From Syngnathus acus (taxonomy: Eukaryota > Chordata > Actinopteri > Syngnathiformes > Syngnathidae), in NCBI RefSeq assembly GCF_901709675.1, contig NC_051094.1, positions 8,116,501 through 8,180,500 on the forward strand: 64,000 bases of DNA. The letters are read 5' to 3'. Each line of letters opens with the position of its first letter. The first letter of the stretch is position 1. Under the pieces are notes generated by a model that had not been told where the DNA came from, ran no database searches, and worked only from the letters and a program-made list of their open reading frames with translations. Made by a program: the position numbers and the translations under genes. Shown here piece by piece: positions 57,701 to 64,000 of the stretch.

Positions 57701-60574
57701 AAGGTTGTGGGTTCAAACCCCGGCCGGGTCATACCAAAGACTACAAAAATGGGACCCATTGCCTCCCTGCTTGGCACTCAGCCTTAAGGGTTGGAATTGG
57801 GGGGTTAGATCACCAAATGATTCCCTAGCGCGGCACCGCTGCTGCTCACTGCTCCCCTCTCCTCCAGGGGATGGATCAAAATCAAAATGGGGATGGGTTA
57901 AATGCAGAGGACAAATTTCACTACACCCAGATGTGTGTGTGACAATCATTGGGACTTTAATCTTTAAAAATTTAATATTGATGCTCCAAAAAATTGCCTC
58001 CTGGAGGTTTACAGACATGATGATAAGGTTTCGAGATGTATTATTTGTTAGTGCTCACCCTGCGTCTGTATGAGATGCAGGAGCTTGGACGTGATCTGAC
58101 GCGCTGATTCAGGATCCCTCACCATGGAGTCTCCGGACAGCTTCTCCAGCTGGGCCAGCAGGATCTGCACCCTCGAGTTATTGGGGACACTGGGAGAGAA
58201 ACAAGCGCTTCCGTCAGTAATGGAATGGAATTTGCTCAACTCTTGATTGCATTCTTGCAATGTGGACGAAGAAATAAATCTACATTGCTGGACTCAGGGT
58301 CCTCTCGATCCAAATTTGAGGGTAACCTTGCTCTTTATTAATTATGACTTGTTCTAATTTATGCGTGCAATAAAGTGTGTTTTTGCACTTTGCTCAAGAC
58401 TCCTAATGTGTTACCGTTTTCAGCGGACATTTTATATTTCATATTCATTTGTTTTTGTGAAACATTTGGTCATGCATGTTACTTTTCCTCTGGCCAAACC
58501 AGACACTATCAAACATATTGAGATCATTTAAAGGTTTCTGACCAGGATGCACATAAGTGGGGCACATGGAGACTGGAGAATTGAATAGTGGGGAATGGGC
58601 AACAGTAACAATTTGTTACATTTGAAGCTAGAAATGAAAATACGTGTTAATGTTGTGTTGTTTTTTTACTTTAGACACTTCTTTGAAGAATTGCACTACG
58701 ACGCACTTTGCTGAGACAGCCTTTAGACGCTTTCCGAATCATACAGAAGATTCTCACATTCCATCGTTGATACTAACTGCGTCTCCTCACAACTGATGTG
58801 TTCAATGTGCTTTGAGCTCTGAAGGATCCCTTTGTACTATTTTGAGTTTTGTCTTAAATCTGTAGAGCGGAAAATGGACACAACTGTGTTTCATCCACTC
58901 ATTTGCACATTGGAATGTTTGGGAGAAAACAGTTGTCCTTTGGGATACATCAGGGTCATCTGAGGTCAGCCATTTTAGACTTTTGTGCTGTATTAGTTTA
59001 ACCCTGTTCTGTTCAAAGCCAAAATGACACTTAATACAGGAAATAAATCATCGGCTTTTACACAGATTCAAAGCGAAATTGAATTATAATCCTCGAGGGA
59101 ATGCATGAGGGTGCATGTAAAGCGGCCATGTTTTGACAGATATCAAAAACGCATGTGGTATTTATAGGACTAACAAAAACACCAGCGTCCTTCAGTAGAC
59201 ACAGTTTCAGTAAGTACATGGCGAGCCCTTTTGGTCAACCGGACGAGCGGGGTGAAAGGTTGCCCAACGGGTTGGTACATGTGAGAAGAGAGTCAAAGCC
59301 GTACCCGGTGCAGCTCAATGTTCCCCATGTCCTTATAAAGACACAGCAGACAAGAGTGCACAGTGGGGACAGCGCGGGAAGAAATAGCAAGGCAGCCCAA
59401 GAGTTCAATACATGCCTAAATAAACACATTGCATCACTTACAGTACACATCAAAGGCGATGAGAGTCATGCTAAAAAGAAATACGAAACAATTTCCTCAT
59501 AATATTACTCTTTATTATCCCTTTAGTTTCATTGGATTGCAACTTTTACTCCCTATTCATTAATGCATTCTCATTAAAAGAAATGATGCCAGTGTTTTGT
59601 ATTGTTCCAAACATGTATTTGTAGAAAACTTGTAGTTTCTTTATCAAAAATGAACCGTTGTTTTTGTGTTATTTTGACTTTTTCTAGTGTTATTTTCTTG
59701 TGATATTTCAAACGTGATTGTATAAAAGGTTTTTTTTTTCACGATATAACAACTTTATTGCCGTAAGTACCGTTTCTTTTAAATGTAGGTATTTACTTTA
59801 ATCATTACTATTAAAATATAATTATAATTATAATAAATTATAATTCTTTTGTAAACATTAAGTGATAAAGTTATCATTCATTTAAATGTTCAGAATACTG
59901 AAACATTATTCTCCTAAAATTACATTATCCTTGTAATTTACGATTGTTTCTACATCAAGAACACTATAGTCAACTGTAACTGCTTTGTTTTCATTCATTT
60001 GAGTTTTTTATTTAATATTACCAAATGATTGCTGTATGTTTTTTCTCTCTCCTATACTGTCTTTTTAAATAATACCTTACTGATGCAACACTTTTGTAAT
60101 GTTTGTAGTATTACGAATGTATTTTTTTCTATTTTCCTCATGATCTACTTCCTGTATAGTCTCAGTTTTGTCAATAATATTGCTAGTTTATTCTTGTATT
60201 ATTCCAAGATTTTTGTAGCATGGCATTCATTACATTTCTTTACTGTGACATTGTCTTAATTCATACAGTACATTTACATAACACATTTAAAAATGAAGAA
60301 TACCGACAAGAACAAAAAAAAAACTGCACATTTTCCCATGCTAACCTTCACGTGAAGGTTTCGTACACAAAAACCAAACAACAGAATCCAAACTGACGTT
60401 TAAGCGGTATAAAAAAACACTTGAGGGTGTATGATTAAGAGAGAGCAAATTCTTGTGATGCAGGACAAACTACATAATTATACAAAATGTTTTTTAAAAA
60501 AACGAAGTGTTTTTATAGTAAAAAAAAAAAAAAAAGACTCACCCCTTCTCTGAAGCCATCTTGGGTTTGTTCAT
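45483..60574 (-). CDS. agtpbp1: agtpbp1 (cytosolic carboxypeptidase 1, CCP1/Nna1), complete coding region
   Basis: M14-family zinc carboxypeptidase that removes polyglutamate side chains and C-terminal glutamates, mainly from tubulin; needed for Purkinje cell and photoreceptor survival in mammals. I assembled 25 coding exons (3,603 nt, 1,200 residues plus stop; human protein 1,226). Every exon pair joins in phase. Order: N-terminal armadillo-like helical region (about 1-360), acidic linker (about 365-398), low-complexity exon (438-634), CCP N-domain (about 640-830), catalytic domain (about 835-1,110) and acidic tail. Zinc ligands H883 and E886 (HPGET), histidines 980/982 (DYHGHS), substrate-contact DLNR (940-943) and catalytic E1045 (SKESTAR) are all present, so the enzyme should be active. 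The gene is convergent with ntrk2 and head-to-head with naa35. Confidence 0.95.
45703..47275 (-). other. agtpbp1 last intron (1.6 kb)
   Basis: No exon recognised. Holds trinucleotide (TTA/TAG)n near 46,021-46,065, (TGCC)n at about 46,617-46,640, and AT-rich degenerate repeat at 46,960-47,220. Confidence 0.65.
47276..47427 (-). CDS. agtpbp1: agtpbp1 coding exon 24
   Basis: 152 nt, acceptor cgtgcag, donor gttagt. Reads [20 protein letters not shown], then [20 protein letters not shown]. Last helix of the catalytic domain. Confidence 0.94.
47428..48290 (-). other. agtpbp1 intron (0.86 kb)
   Basis: No exon recognised. (ATTT)n-like stretch at 47,733-47,770, and an AT-rich block at 48,030-48,240 with 'aaaattgtgacttttttctc'-type motifs. 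Confidence 0.65.
48291..48467 (-). CDS. agtpbp1: agtpbp1 coding exon 23 (catalytic glutamate)
   Basis: 177 nt, phase 0, acceptor ttttcag, donor gtgact. Reads [40 protein letters not shown] and [18 protein letters not shown]. The Glu of KESTAR is the catalytic base in this family. Confidence 0.96.
48545..48676 (-). CDS. agtpbp1: agtpbp1 coding exon 22 (DYHGHS zinc site)
   Basis: 132 nt, phase 0, acceptor ctctcag, donor gtgagt. Reads [20 protein letters not shown], then [20 protein letters not shown]. Supplies the third zinc-binding histidine. Confidence 0.96.
48757..48886 (-). CDS. agtpbp1: agtpbp1 coding exon 21 (DLNR)
   Basis: 130 nt, acceptor ggtttag, donor gtacac. Reads [20 protein letters not shown], then [15 protein letters not shown]. 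Asn-Arg of DLNR contacts the substrate carboxylate in M14 enzymes. Confidence 0.95.
48957..49137 (-). CDS. agtpbp1: agtpbp1 coding exon 20 (HPGET zinc site)
   Basis: 181 nt, acceptor tttgcag, donor gtgagt. Contains [20 protein letters not shown] with zinc ligands His (codon 49102-49100) and Glu (49093-49091), and ends [16 protein letters not shown]. Substrate pocket of the M14D carboxypeptidases. Confidence 0.96.
49363..49513 (-). CDS. agtpbp1: agtpbp1 coding exon 19
   Basis: 151 nt, acceptor ttggcag, donor gtgagt. Reads [20 protein letters not shown], then [20 protein letters not shown] and [10 protein letters not shown]. The NSC-LLT-TA strand leads to the zinc site. Confidence 0.94.
49596..49740 (-). 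CDS. agtpbp1: agtpbp1 coding exon 18
   Basis: 145 nt, acceptor accgcag, donor gtattg. Reads [20 protein letters not shown], then [20 protein letters not shown], leading into the catalytic domain. Confidence 0.95.
49741..50268 (-). other. agtpbp1 intron (0.53 kb)
   Basis: AT-rich, with the same old 'gcaaataaaatgacaaaac' and 'ttgcaattttgcaagtttg' style repeats; nothing else seen. Confidence 0.6.
50269..50356 (-). CDS. agtpbp1: agtpbp1 coding exon 17
   Basis: 88 nt, acceptor tgtttag, donor gtaggt. Reads [20 protein letters not shown], then TGTDICYYK. Confidence 0.94.
50357..51058 (-). other. agtpbp1 intron (0.7 kb)
   Basis: No exon or repeat family recognised; a T-run at 50,878-50,890. Confidence 0.65.
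51059..51207 (-). CDS. agtpbp1: agtpbp1 coding exon 16
   Basis: 149 nt, acceptor gtgcacag, donor gtgaga. Reads [40 protein letters not shown] and [10 protein letters not shown]; a conserved part of the CCP N-domain. Confidence 0.96.
51277..51366 (-). CDS. agtpbp1: agtpbp1 coding exon 15
   Basis: 90 nt, acceptor atttgcag, donor gtaagc. Reads [20 protein letters not shown], then [10 protein letters not shown]; the FESGNLRK block is invariant in CCPs. Confidence 0.95.
51446..51529 (-). CDS. agtpbp1: agtpbp1 coding exon 14
   Basis: 84 nt, acceptor catgcag, donor gtatgg. Reads [20 protein letters not shown], then VYDLDIPG, like human KIAQDIERLIHQSDIIDRV. Confidence 0.93.
51694..52286 (-). CDS. 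agtpbp1: agtpbp1 coding exon 13 (large, variable middle exon)
   Basis: 593 nt, acceptor ctatttag, donor gtaggc. It starts [17 protein letters not shown]. The first 140 residues or so are Ser/Pro/Lys-rich and unlike the human protein, with a [17 protein letters not shown] stretch. The last 60 are conserved: [46 protein letters not shown]. Typical disordered linker before the CCP N-domain. Confidence 0.92.
52391..52507 (-). CDS. agtpbp1: agtpbp1 coding exon 12
   Basis: 117 nt, acceptor tttatcag, donor gtatgg; phase 0 at both ends. Reads [20 protein letters not shown], then [18 protein letters not shown], like human NDDIETDINKLKPQQEPGR. Confidence 0.93.
52595..52695 (-). CDS. agtpbp1: agtpbp1 coding exon 11 (acidic linker)
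   Basis: 101 nt, acceptor ccaaccag, donor gtaatt. Encodes [20 protein letters not shown] and a further acidic run, matching the human VDDVVDESDDNDDID linker; more than half Asp/Glu. Confidence 0.93.
52696..53444 (-). other. agtpbp1 intron (0.75 kb)
   Basis: No conserved exon recognised between the Pro-Pro-Glu and acidic-linker exons; the human protein joins directly here. An exon-like stretch at about 52,965-53,030 was considered and rejected. Confidence 0.6.
53445..53622 (-). CDS. agtpbp1: agtpbp1 coding exon 10
   Basis: 178 nt, acceptor ttttccag, donor gtgaga. Reads [37 protein letters not shown] and [12 protein letters not shown]. Highly conserved end of the N-terminal helical region. 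Confidence 0.95.
53826..54034 (-). CDS. agtpbp1: agtpbp1 coding exon 9
   Basis: 209 nt, acceptor ccattcag, donor gtgagt. Reads [40 protein letters not shown] and [20 protein letters not shown]; human has the same block with DWHRHDNRHR. Confidence 0.94.
54194..54231 (-). CDS. agtpbp1: agtpbp1 coding exon 8 (38-nt micro-exon-like)
   Basis: 38 nt, acceptor gtttgtag, donor gtgagt. Encodes [12 protein letters not shown] with shared codons at both ends (human VALDTLAALLKS). Confidence 0.92.
54311..54404 (-). CDS. agtpbp1: agtpbp1 coding exon 7
   Basis: 94 nt, acceptor tctgtgaag, donor gtacgt. Reads [20 protein letters not shown], then [11 protein letters not shown], like human SVSLGKNGVVELMFKIIG and PFSKKNSSLIK. 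Confidence 0.93.
54497..54628 (-). CDS. agtpbp1: agtpbp1 coding exon 6
   Basis: 132 nt, acceptor gcgtttag, donor gtaagt. Reads [20 protein letters not shown], then [15 protein letters not shown], very close to human. The intron after exon 5 carries a repeat fragment (54683-54765). Confidence 0.94.
54683..54765. mobile_element. Fragment of a dispersed teleost repeat
   Basis: Contains 'gagtaccgatactttgaaat', 'ggctggtatcggcccgaatc' and 'gtggtatcgggactcgctca', strings I recognise from a repeat with many copies in fish genomes. It lies in the agtpbp1 intron between exons 5 and 6. Class uncertain (probably DNA transposon derived). Confidence 0.55.
54805..54951 (-). CDS. agtpbp1: agtpbp1 coding exon 5
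   Basis: 147 nt, acceptor ggcgcag, donor gtagga. Reads [20 protein letters not shown] and then [15 protein letters not shown]; human has GGGRRVSFLVTKGG and LMVQIHSILAKIGPK. Confidence 0.94.
55305..55368 (-). CDS. agtpbp1: agtpbp1 coding exon 4
   Basis: 64 nt, acceptor tctgacag, donor gtgagt. Reads [20 protein letters not shown], like human TKDLQTTLNILSILVELVS. Confidence 0.92.
55467..55534 (-). CDS. agtpbp1: agtpbp1 coding exon 3
   Basis: 68 nt, acceptor catgcag, donor gtcagt. Reads [20 protein letters not shown], matching human EKTRREMTAKGSTGMEVLLS. Start of the armadillo-like region. Confidence 0.93.
55535..58058 (-). other. agtpbp1 intron (2.5 kb)
   Basis: No exon recognised. Holds a G-run at about 55,922-55,937, an A-run near 56,790 and the SINE at 57661-57967. 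Confidence 0.65.
57661..57967 (+). mobile_element. tRNA-derived SINE, apparently near full length
   Basis: Pol III promoter with A box TGGCCTAGTGG (57667-57677) and B box GGTTCAAACCC (57710-57720). A body follows with 'cctccctgcttggcactcag' and 'aaatgcagaggacaaatttc', and the tail is 'gacaatcattgggactttaa' plus 'tctttaaaaa'. I recognise it as a common percomorph SINE. It is inserted antisense in an agtpbp1 intron. Clear target-site duplication not seen. Confidence 0.85.
58059..58189 (-). CDS. agtpbp1: agtpbp1 coding exon 2
   Basis: 131 nt, acceptor tctcccag, donor gtgagc. Reads [20 protein letters not shown] and on to [12 protein letters not shown], aligned with human TNNSRIVGLLAQLEK and TSKILHLAQSQ. 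Confidence 0.93.
58190..60542 (-). other. agtpbp1 intron (2.35 kb)
   Basis: No exon recognised. 59,560-60,300 is AT-rich with old repeat motifs ('gttattttgactttttctag', 'acgatataacaactttattg'), and A-runs lie near 60,316 and 60,520. Confidence 0.6.
60543..60574 (-). CDS. agtpbp1: agtpbp1 coding exon 1 (start codon)
   Basis: ATG at 60574-60572 (context caaaaATGa), reading [10 protein letters not shown] plus two bases, then gtgagt. The position matches the human start exon (MSKLKVIPEKS). A 5' UTR segment of the same exon runs to 60601, where a ttttgcag acceptor lies. Confidence 0.85.
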
Positions 60575-60579
60575 TTTTG

Positions 60580-60591
60580 TCACATCAACAT
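60580..60591 (-). promoter_or_regulatory. Three-codon upstream ORF before the agtpbp1 start
   Basis: Minus strand ATG TTG ATG TGA, ending 5 nt before the main ATG; the inner ATG-TGA is itself a minimal start-stop. It could reduce translation initiation at the main start. Inferred from sequence only. Confidence 0.4.
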
Positions 60592-60601
60592 GTTATGGCG
60601 T

Positions 60602-61731
60602 CTGCAAAAGAAATAAACACTAAATGCAAGCAGTTTCAAAACCATGTGACTCGAGTGAACTGAGCAAGACAATACAGGAGCACTTGAAAGGCAAGATAAG
60701 GCTGGTCATAAACAGTTGTAGAAGGACATTGCGTCTTAACTATTATTAGGCTTCTTCTGAATATACAATATGTGACATTGGAAGACAACATGAAGCTGTT
60801 TTGCGCTGTGGAATGGAGACCAAATTGGGTCACAAGTCAATTTTTATTGACAACTGTCAAGGGCAACTGTTTTGATATATTTGAATTATTTGTTCAGGCA
60901 CATCATTTCGTGGCAAAGGACATTTGGATCCATGCTTGCGCTAATAAATACATAGATGTGGGTATTATTATGTGTCTACATGTGTTGCTGCACTGTTAGC
61001 AGTTATGTGGTTGTTTTGTGTCATGTGTTCTGGAAAGCACTTTATTGCAGCTGCAGCTATGAAGAAAAAAAAAACTGGCCGAGGGCTTGTATCTCAAAAA
61101 GCTTTTTAAGGGGATATCTTAAGGCACAATTGTATCATGCATTTCATGTAATTCATTATTCATTTATGATGTATTTTAGTAAATTGGAGTGTGCACAGAA
61201 GCTAATCATAACCTGCAAAAGAAAAAGAAAAATACTTGACTCTCTGGGCCAATGGGTACCAGCAAGAATTGGGAACTTCCTTTTTATTGTTATGAGCGCT
61301 TGTGTGTTGGGGTCCTTCTCCTTTTGGACTTATTTACACGTGCAGGTTTGCCAACCCTCTCGAAATTGACGTTGCTGTTACCATAAGTTCTTACTGTCAC
61401 TTGACAGCCATTGTAATATGACTGATGGTTGACAGCATTCCGACTACCCTTTTATAAATGCACCGCGGAAGCAAAGTGAAATAACAACGCAGATGAAAAC
61501 ACCAAGTCGTTGCTAAGAACTAAGTCACCATGGTTGTCTGCAAATACGTAATAATAAGATGAAGAGGCTAAAAAGGTTAGCGGGCCGGGGCCGTTGCACC
61601 TGCCGCCGGGGACGAGTCAGCTAACGAAGGACTGCGCTCCAAATAAAGCCGATTTTAAGAACGCCCCGCCCGCGTTGCGATAGAGCAAGTCTGCCCGGTC
61701 GGCGCCCTAAAAGGATGAGCATTGTTTTTAC
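60602..61731 (-). other. agtpbp1 intron 1
   Basis: Runs from a donor at 61731 (cgcag|gtaaaaa on the minus strand) to the ttttgcag acceptor at 60602. No exon recognised inside. Confidence 0.55.
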
Positions 61732-61960
61732 CTGCGCAACAAGGAACGGCTGTCCTCTTGAGATAACAGTGACGATCGAAGGGTGTGTATTTATCCGCTA
61801 AGAGTGCGTGTTGCTTGGCTGGCTGCTGGCTGGACAGGCTGGCTGGCTGGCTGAAACGCCCTGGTGATGTTGTGATGAGGGGCAGCCCCCGACTGTCAGA
61901 GAGAGAGGGGCTGTCAAAGTGAGCGAGCGAGCCACCCTAGAGTACGACTCTCACTGCGGT
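61732..61960 (-). other. agtpbp1: agtpbp1 5' non-coding exon 1 (approximate 5' end)
   Basis: A good minus-strand donor (ttgcgcag|gtaaaaac) at 61732/61731 lies upstream of the start-codon exon in GC-richer DNA, as expected for a non-coding first exon. The transcription start is not determined; the far edge given is a guess. Contains (GGCT)n at about 61,818-61,853. Confidence 0.4.
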
Positions 61961-61999
61961 TTTACGTACTCAAACGCCTTTGATACAGCCAGTGCGCCA

Positions 62000-62216
62000 T
62001 GGTCGTCACCTAATACAACGCTAACGGGGTTCTATTTAGCACTGGGGCGTGAAATACAAACGGGAAGCGGCTTGTTTTGGACGATGTGCAAAAAAGTACT
62101 ACAAATCCCTGCAGTTTGCGTTTGCTGATGACGTCATATTATTGCGCCCGGGCTGCAGTTCCCGTGAAATATTTCTCCTTTCAGCCAAAGCTGCATGGCT
62201 ATTACAATATAATAAG
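62000..62216 (+). other. naa35: naa35 5' non-coding exon 1 (approximate 5' end)
   Basis: A strong donor aataag|gtatgt ends at 62216, and the next acceptor tatatttag at 62937 precedes the start-codon exon. The exon includes a 5-codon upstream ORF (ATG at 62195, TAA 62210-62212). The 5' edge is not determined. Confidence 0.45.
62129..62136. promoter_or_regulatory. Consensus CRE in the shared promoter
   Basis: TGACGTCA palindrome about 80 bp upstream of the candidate naa35 exon 1 donor, in the head-to-head promoter. Confidence 0.45.
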
Positions 62217-62937
62217 GTATGTCTCTCTTTTCAGTCAAAGCACCACAAGTTTATTAGTATCATCATTCGTTGGACGCTGAAAAGTTTAAACAGTAAATAT
62301 GTCAAGTTAGCTTTGGCTAGTGCTTTTTAGCATTAGTCTCTTGCTAGCTCTGCATCGTTGTTATTTTAAAACCTTGTCTGTTTTCATATTGTCCCTGTCC
62401 CTCGAGTCATTTAGTTTGCATTAACGAAAAGGTGGAGTGTGCGCGCATCTGTTTCCTTCCCCCAGTTGCTTGTTGTTGCTGTAGGTTATCTACTGAATGT
62501 CATGTTATTGTGAACTGGCACTATTTGTTTATGTAGTTGGAAAATGGAATACAATGCACGAATGTTCTAGATTACAATACGTGTCTAAAGTAGTAGAATC
62601 CTCTGGTGAAATGATCTTCTGTATCTCACTTATAATAATTGACTGTTTCTGTTATCTGATTCCAATTAGACATGTCTTTAAAGTCTGCTCTAGTCGTTTT
62701 GCTGTAGCTGTAATTGTTATCGTAATACACTGGGACAGGGTTTAGTCATCTAAACGTATAAGTGTGATGAGTGTTCTCCCCTTTTTCATTTAACAAGCAA
62801 GTACTTTGTGCAGCCAAGCGTGCAATTGACACCATTTTCGGCTAGCATGAACTGCTTCTCTCCGTGTGATGCTAGAGTTGCATATAGATGTGATTATGAA
62901 ATGTGTCTAGTTTGGCCCACTCTGTGTGTATATTTAG
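62217..62937 (+). other. naa35 intron 1 (5' UTR intron)
   Basis: 721 nt between the proposed non-coding exon and the start-codon exon; no repeat or exon recognised. Confidence 0.5.
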
Positions 62938-63066
62938 TTGTCACCATGGTGATGAAGTCTTCGGTGGAGGAGGATGATGCCGGCTGGGGTCTGGGCATCC
63001 CGGATAAGATGAAGAACAATGCCAACTGGGTGGACATCACCCATGATTTCAAGAGTTCCTGTAAAG
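62938..63066 (+). CDS. naa35: naa35 start-codon exon (coding from 62946)
   Basis: 8 nt of 5' UTR then ATG at 62946. Reads [20 protein letters not shown], then [14 protein letters not shown] plus one base; donor gtacgt. Confidence 0.93.
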
Positions 63067-64000
63067 GTACGTAATAATGAACATACAATGTGTTGTCCAC
63101 TCTTTACATTTACTTTTATTTTACATATGCAGAATTATGCCTTGGGGAGCTGCTTCATGACAAGCTGTGAGTATGGAAAGAACCGGAATCGTCAAGTAGC
63201 GTATATGCAAATGAATTCAAAGCAAAAAATATATATATTTTCAAACGGTGGCAGGTTCGGCTTGTTTGAGGCCATGTCGGCCATCGAGATGATGGATCCC
63301 AAAATGGATGCCGGGATGATCGGGAACCAAGTCAACAGGAAAGTGCTCAACTTTGAGCAGGCCATTAAGGTATGCCGCTGCTCTCATCGGACACAATGCA
63401 CAAGTCATTTTATTAGGCTCTACATAGAGCAAAGTTTTTCCTACGATGGGCTTATTTAAAACCTAAACTCAGACTTGAAACCCTAACACAGGCCTTTTGA
63501 AAATCTAACCGAAGCTTGATGTCATAATAATAGGAACACACCATCAAGGTGAAAGATTTGAGCCTTCCAGAACTCATCGGAATCATGGACACGTGCTTCT
63601 GCTGTTTGGTGAGTCTCCCCGCTAAAAATTCAATCCCGCGAACGTGAGTGGGTTTGTCATGTGCTTACTCCGAACCGCGTGTAGATCACATGGCTGGAGG
63701 GCCACTCCCTGGCTCAGACGGTGTTCACCTGCTTGTACGTCCACAACCCGGACCTTATCGAGGAGCCCGCCCTCAAGGCCTTCGCGCTTGGCATCTTGAA
63801 AATTTGTGACATCGCACGGGAGAAAGTCAACAAAGCGGCCGTGTTTGAGGAGGTGGGCAGCGGGGTAACATCTTGATGGATGTGTGAGTATTCAAACCTG
63901 GGGCTGACGTAGGCTGTACGTTTTTATGCAGGAGGACTTCCAGGCCATGACGTACGGCTTCAGGATGGCCAACAATGTCACAGACCTGCGGGTCACAGGT
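62946..64000 (+). CDS. naa35: naa35 (NatC auxiliary subunit), first six coding exons, partial
   Basis: N-alpha-acetyltransferase 35 (Mak10), the large non-catalytic subunit that anchors Naa30 to the ribosome in the NatC complex, which acetylates Met-Leu/Ile/Phe/Trp N-termini. Exons: 62946-63066, 63133-63166, 63255-63369, 63534-63608, 63685-63852 and 63932 to the window end, 194 codons in one frame. The start has a strong context (caccATGg) and [14 protein letters not shown] aligns with human MVMKASVDDDDSGW. Conserved blocks: [127 protein letters not shown]. The rest of the roughly 725-residue protein lies beyond the window. Confidence 0.95.
63133..63166 (+). CDS. naa35: naa35 coding exon 2 (34 nt)
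   Basis: Short exon after acatatgcag, before gtgagt. Completes Glu, then [10 protein letters not shown] and two bases of Leu. Confidence 0.92.
63255..63369 (+). CDS. naa35: naa35 coding exon 3
   Basis: 115 nt after ggtggcag, before gtatgc. Reads [20 protein letters not shown], then [18 protein letters not shown], identical to human in nearly every position. Confidence 0.95.
63455..63512 (+). repeat. Small degenerate telomere-like remnant
   Basis: 'ttaaaacctaaactcagac', 'ttgaaaccctaacacaggcc' and 'ttttgaaaatctaaccgaag' resemble decayed units of the CCCTAA/TTTGAAA minisatellite in arrays 1 and 2. Only about three units; may be chance. Confidence 0.3.
63534..63608 (+). CDS. naa35: naa35 coding exon 4
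   Basis: 75 nt after ataataatag, before gtgagt. Reads [20 protein letters not shown], then CFCCL. Confidence 0.94.
63685..63852 (+). CDS. naa35: naa35 coding exon 5
   Basis: 168 nt after ccgcgtgtag, before gtgggc. Reads [20 protein letters not shown], then [20 protein letters not shown] and [16 protein letters not shown]. Confidence 0.95.
63932..64000 (+). CDS. naa35: naa35 coding exon 6 (cut by the window end)
   Basis: Begins after tttttatgcag. Reads [20 protein letters not shown], then VTG. The last two bases (gt after cacag) could be the donor, so the exon may end at 63998 or continue. Confidence 0.9.

Larger units (their letters stand above)
61600..62216. promoter_or_regulatory. Likely bidirectional promoter, agtpbp1 / naa35
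   Basis: The two genes diverge from here, with candidate first-exon donors only 485 bp apart (61731 minus, 62217 plus). The stretch is GC- and CpG-richer than its surroundings, with an Sp1-type CCCCGCCC at 61664-61671 and a consensus CRE TGACGTCA at 62129-62136. No TATA box stands out. Inference from layout and motifs. Confidence 0.6.

Noticed and set aside
57661-57733. Possible tRNA gene
   Set aside because: A and B boxes are present but the sequence continues into a known-type SINE body, and the acceptor stem does not pair.

Overview
The window comes from a vertebrate nuclear genome, almost certainly a teleost fish. Three multi-exon genes with GT-AG introns are readable by protein homology. 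Their order, ntrk2 > / < agtpbp1 / naa35 >, is the vertebrate order seen on human 9q21. The intervening DNA is rich in (CA)n, (GGAT)n, tRNA-derived SINEs and short non-autonomous DNA transposons of the kinds common in teleosts. I cannot name the species, and I cannot say which teleost ntrk2 paralogue this is.

Layout. Positions 1-23,975 carry the 3' part of ntrk2 (TrkB, the BDNF/NT-4 receptor tyrosine kinase) on the plus strand. Seven coding exons run from the Shc-docking juxtamembrane exon to the stop codon; the ectodomain and transmembrane exons lie upstream of the window. Positions 23,976-45,482 form a 21.5-kb gene desert between two convergent genes, holding microsatellites, a 1.1-kb interstitial telomere-like array and several transposon or SINE copies. 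Positions 45,483-61,732 carry agtpbp1 (CCP1/Nna1, tubulin deglutamylase) on the minus strand. I reconstruct 25 coding exons that join in one frame to 1,200 residues, plus a 5' non-coding exon. Positions 61,732-62,216 are a GC-richer head-to-head promoter. From there naa35 (auxiliary subunit of the NatC N-terminal acetyltransferase) reads on the plus strand, with six coding exons (194 residues) before the window ends.

Functionally the genes are neighbours, not an operon. TrkB signals through Shc and PLC-gamma. CCP1 trims polyglutamate from tubulin and other proteins. Naa35 anchors NatC to ribosomes. Only agtpbp1 and naa35 are likely to share regulation, through their common promoter. No bacterial-type system, CRISPR, toxin or virus was seen.

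The most unusual material is non-coding. Two telomere-like minisatellite arrays carry higher-order duplications of 212 bp and about 410 bp. A DNA-transposon-like repeat amplified an inverted-CCAAT/CRE module in tandem. A 92-bp poly(A)-ended insertion is flanked by 15-bp direct repeats. There is a 60-bp-arm hairpin, three exact RFX X-box motifs, a GC (or shifted GT) splice donor in the TrkB kinase domain, and a diverged tandem repeat inside an ntrk2 intron. All coordinates were assigned by eye from splice signals and homology remembered from the human proteins; no alignment was run.
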